A DNA stretch of 6,753 nt from Myxococcaceae bacterium (GTDB taxonomy: Bacteria > Myxococcota > Myxococcia > Myxococcales > Myxococcaceae): assembly GCA_018262385.1 (NCBI GenBank), contig JAGSPQ010000443.1:1-6753 (forward strand), written 5' to 3'. Within the stretch, counting starts at the first letter, position 1. Every line of letters begins with the position of its first letter. A model generated the notes under the pieces. It did no database searches. It was not told the origin of the DNA and was given only the letters and a program-made list of their open reading frames with translations. Of the stretch, positions 6,041-6,753 are shown in pieces. The position numbers and the translations under genes are program-made.

Positions 6041-6753
6041 TCACTCGCACATCCCGCCGTCGCACCCACCCCCGAAACACATCTTCCCGCAGCTGCCGCA
6101 GTTGGCCACGTCGATGGCGAGCGTCACTTCGCAGCCGTTGAAGAGCTGGCCGTCGCAGTCGGCGAAGCCGGGGTTGCACTCGGTGCGGGTGCAAGAGCCG
6201 CCCAGGCACAGGCGGCCGGCATTCGTCACCGGGGGGCAGGGCTGCCCGCAGCCGCCGCAGTTTTCGGGATCGAAGCGGGGATCGGCGCAGGACATCAAGA
6301 GGTTGCAGCCGATGAGCGGCGGCTGACACGCCCGCGCGCACTGGCCCATCGAGCAGACGGTTCCGGGTGCGCACGGCATCCCGCAGGCCCCGCAATGGGC
6401 GTTGTCGGTCGACACCATCACGCACTGCCCAGCGCACGGCTGCTGCCAGGGAGCGCAGAGCAGCTGGCACTGTCCCCCGAGGCACCGCTGGCCGGCAGCG
6501 CAGCTGAGTCCGCACCCGCCGCAGTGGAGGGCGTCGGTGAAGGCGTCGACGCACGCCGGGCCGCACAGCGTGGTGCCGGCTGCGCACGCCAGGCCGCAGG
6601 CGCCGTTGCTGCAGCGCTGGCCCGCGCCGCACGCGACGCCACACCCGCCGCAGTGGGCGGGGTCGAAGCGGGGATCGACGCAGGCGGGGCCGCAGGCGAT
6701 CAGCGGCGCGGCGCAGCGCTCGACACACATCCCGTCGCGGCAGCTCCCCGAGG
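6041..6753 (-). CDS. Cysteine-rich repeat protein, partial (N-terminus beyond the window)
   Basis: The minus-strand frame is open to the right edge, so the visible 229 residues from the ATG at 6730 are not a full protein. The codons upstream of that ATG read SGSCRDG. This supplies the penultimate cysteine of another repeat, so the ATG is internal. The visible part is five tandem units with eight cysteines each, built around HCGGCG or NCGSCG motifs, and it ends GGCDGGMCE. Proteins of this style are abundant in myxobacteria, often as secreted or lipid-anchored proteins with uncharacterised roles. Disulfide stabilisation outside the cytoplasm is likely but inferred, since the signal sequence is not visible. 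The gene converges on the cNMP-GGDEF gene with one base between the two stops. Metal binding is an alternative reading of the cysteines. Confidence 0.85.
   Translation of the reverse strand, partial: SGSCRDGMCVERCAAPLIACGPACVDPRFDPAHCGGCGVACGAGQRCSNGACGLACAAGTTLCGPACVDAFTDALHCGGCGLSCAAGQRCLGGQCQLLCAPWQQPCAGQCVMVSTDNAHCGACGMPCAPGTVCSMGQCARACQPPLIGCNLLMSCADPRFDPENCGGCGQPCPPVTNAGRLCLGGSCTRTECNPGFADCDGQLFNGCEVTLAIDVANCGSCGKMCFGGGCDGGMCE
6044..6715 (-). repeat. Five tandem eight-cysteine repeats (43-50 residues each)
   Basis: Units on the minus strand are 6715-6587, 6586-6458, 6457-6329 (43 residues, 129 bases each), 6328-6179 (50 residues) and 6178-6044 (45 residues). All follow C-x6-C-x(3-7)-C-x(9-10)-C-x2-C-x3-C-x(4-9)-C-x4-C. 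The first three are exactly equal in length; the fourth and fifth have loop insertions. A sixth unit begins beyond the window's right edge. DNA 6249-6291 and 6642-6684 match at 37 of 43 positions, showing that units 1 and 4 share ancestry at the nucleotide level. Confidence 0.85.

Noticed and set aside
4630..6069. 479-codon minus-strand frame spanning ybeY, the spacer and the cNMP-GGDEF gene
   Set aside because: It is antisense to two recognisable coding regions, its composition is shadow-like, and no family motif is visible.
6728..6730. ATG as the start of the cysteine-rich protein
   Set aside because: The frame remains open to the window edge, and the codons before the ATG supply the C-x4-C end of another repeat unit, so this Met is internal.

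Overview
This is a GC-rich window with strongly G/C-biased third codon positions. It suggests a Myxococcota-type (deltaproteobacterial) chromosome. The pointers are the high GC, the infB-DUF503-rbfA-truB order, a large 7TM-HD gene next to ybeY, and a secreted-type cysteine-rich repeat protein with 'HCGGCG' motifs of a kind common in myxobacteria. The taxonomic assignment is inference from style and synteny, not proof.

Layout, left to right. (1) 2-2139, plus strand: the tail of the nusA/infB translation operon. It holds the last 37 codons of infB, a DUF503/YlxP protein, rbfA, truB, and a small MoaD/ThiS-like beta-grasp protein whose ATG overlaps the truB stop. truB has no ATG, GTG or TTG that would keep its conserved N-terminus. 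It appears to start at a CTG that directly follows the rbfA stop, with a perfect Shine-Dalgarno sequence eight bases upstream. (2) 2140-2224: a short spacer with two compact hairpins; the second places the next gene's start codon in its loop. (3) 2225-4948: a membrane-anchored 7TM-HD phosphohydrolase of the PgpH type. Its last ~100 codons are an out-of-frame reading of ybeY. (4) ~4647-4925: the C-terminal part of ybeY, with the active-site histidines but without about 57 N-terminal residues or any start codon. This points to a deletion or an assembly error at about 4640-4650. (5) 4926-5055: a spacer with nested palindromes. (6) 5056-6039: a cyclic-nucleotide-binding domain fused to a GGDEF diguanylate cyclase. 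(7) 6041-6753, minus strand: a cysteine-rich repeat protein, convergent with the cyclase gene with one base between the stop codons and running off the right edge.

The left half serves ribosome maturation and tRNA modification (IF-2, RbfA, TruB, and further on YbeY). The right half carries second-messenger enzymes: a probable c-di-AMP phosphodiesterase and a probable c-di-GMP synthase with a cNMP sensor. I see no RNA genes, CRISPR array, insertion sequence or convincing intrinsic terminator. No stretch over 300 bases lacks a gene. I do not see a clearly new multi-gene system. The items most worth checking are the CTG start of truB, the HD/ybeY junction, the start-codon hairpin, the MoaD-like protein lacking Gly-Gly, and the eight-cysteine repeat array.
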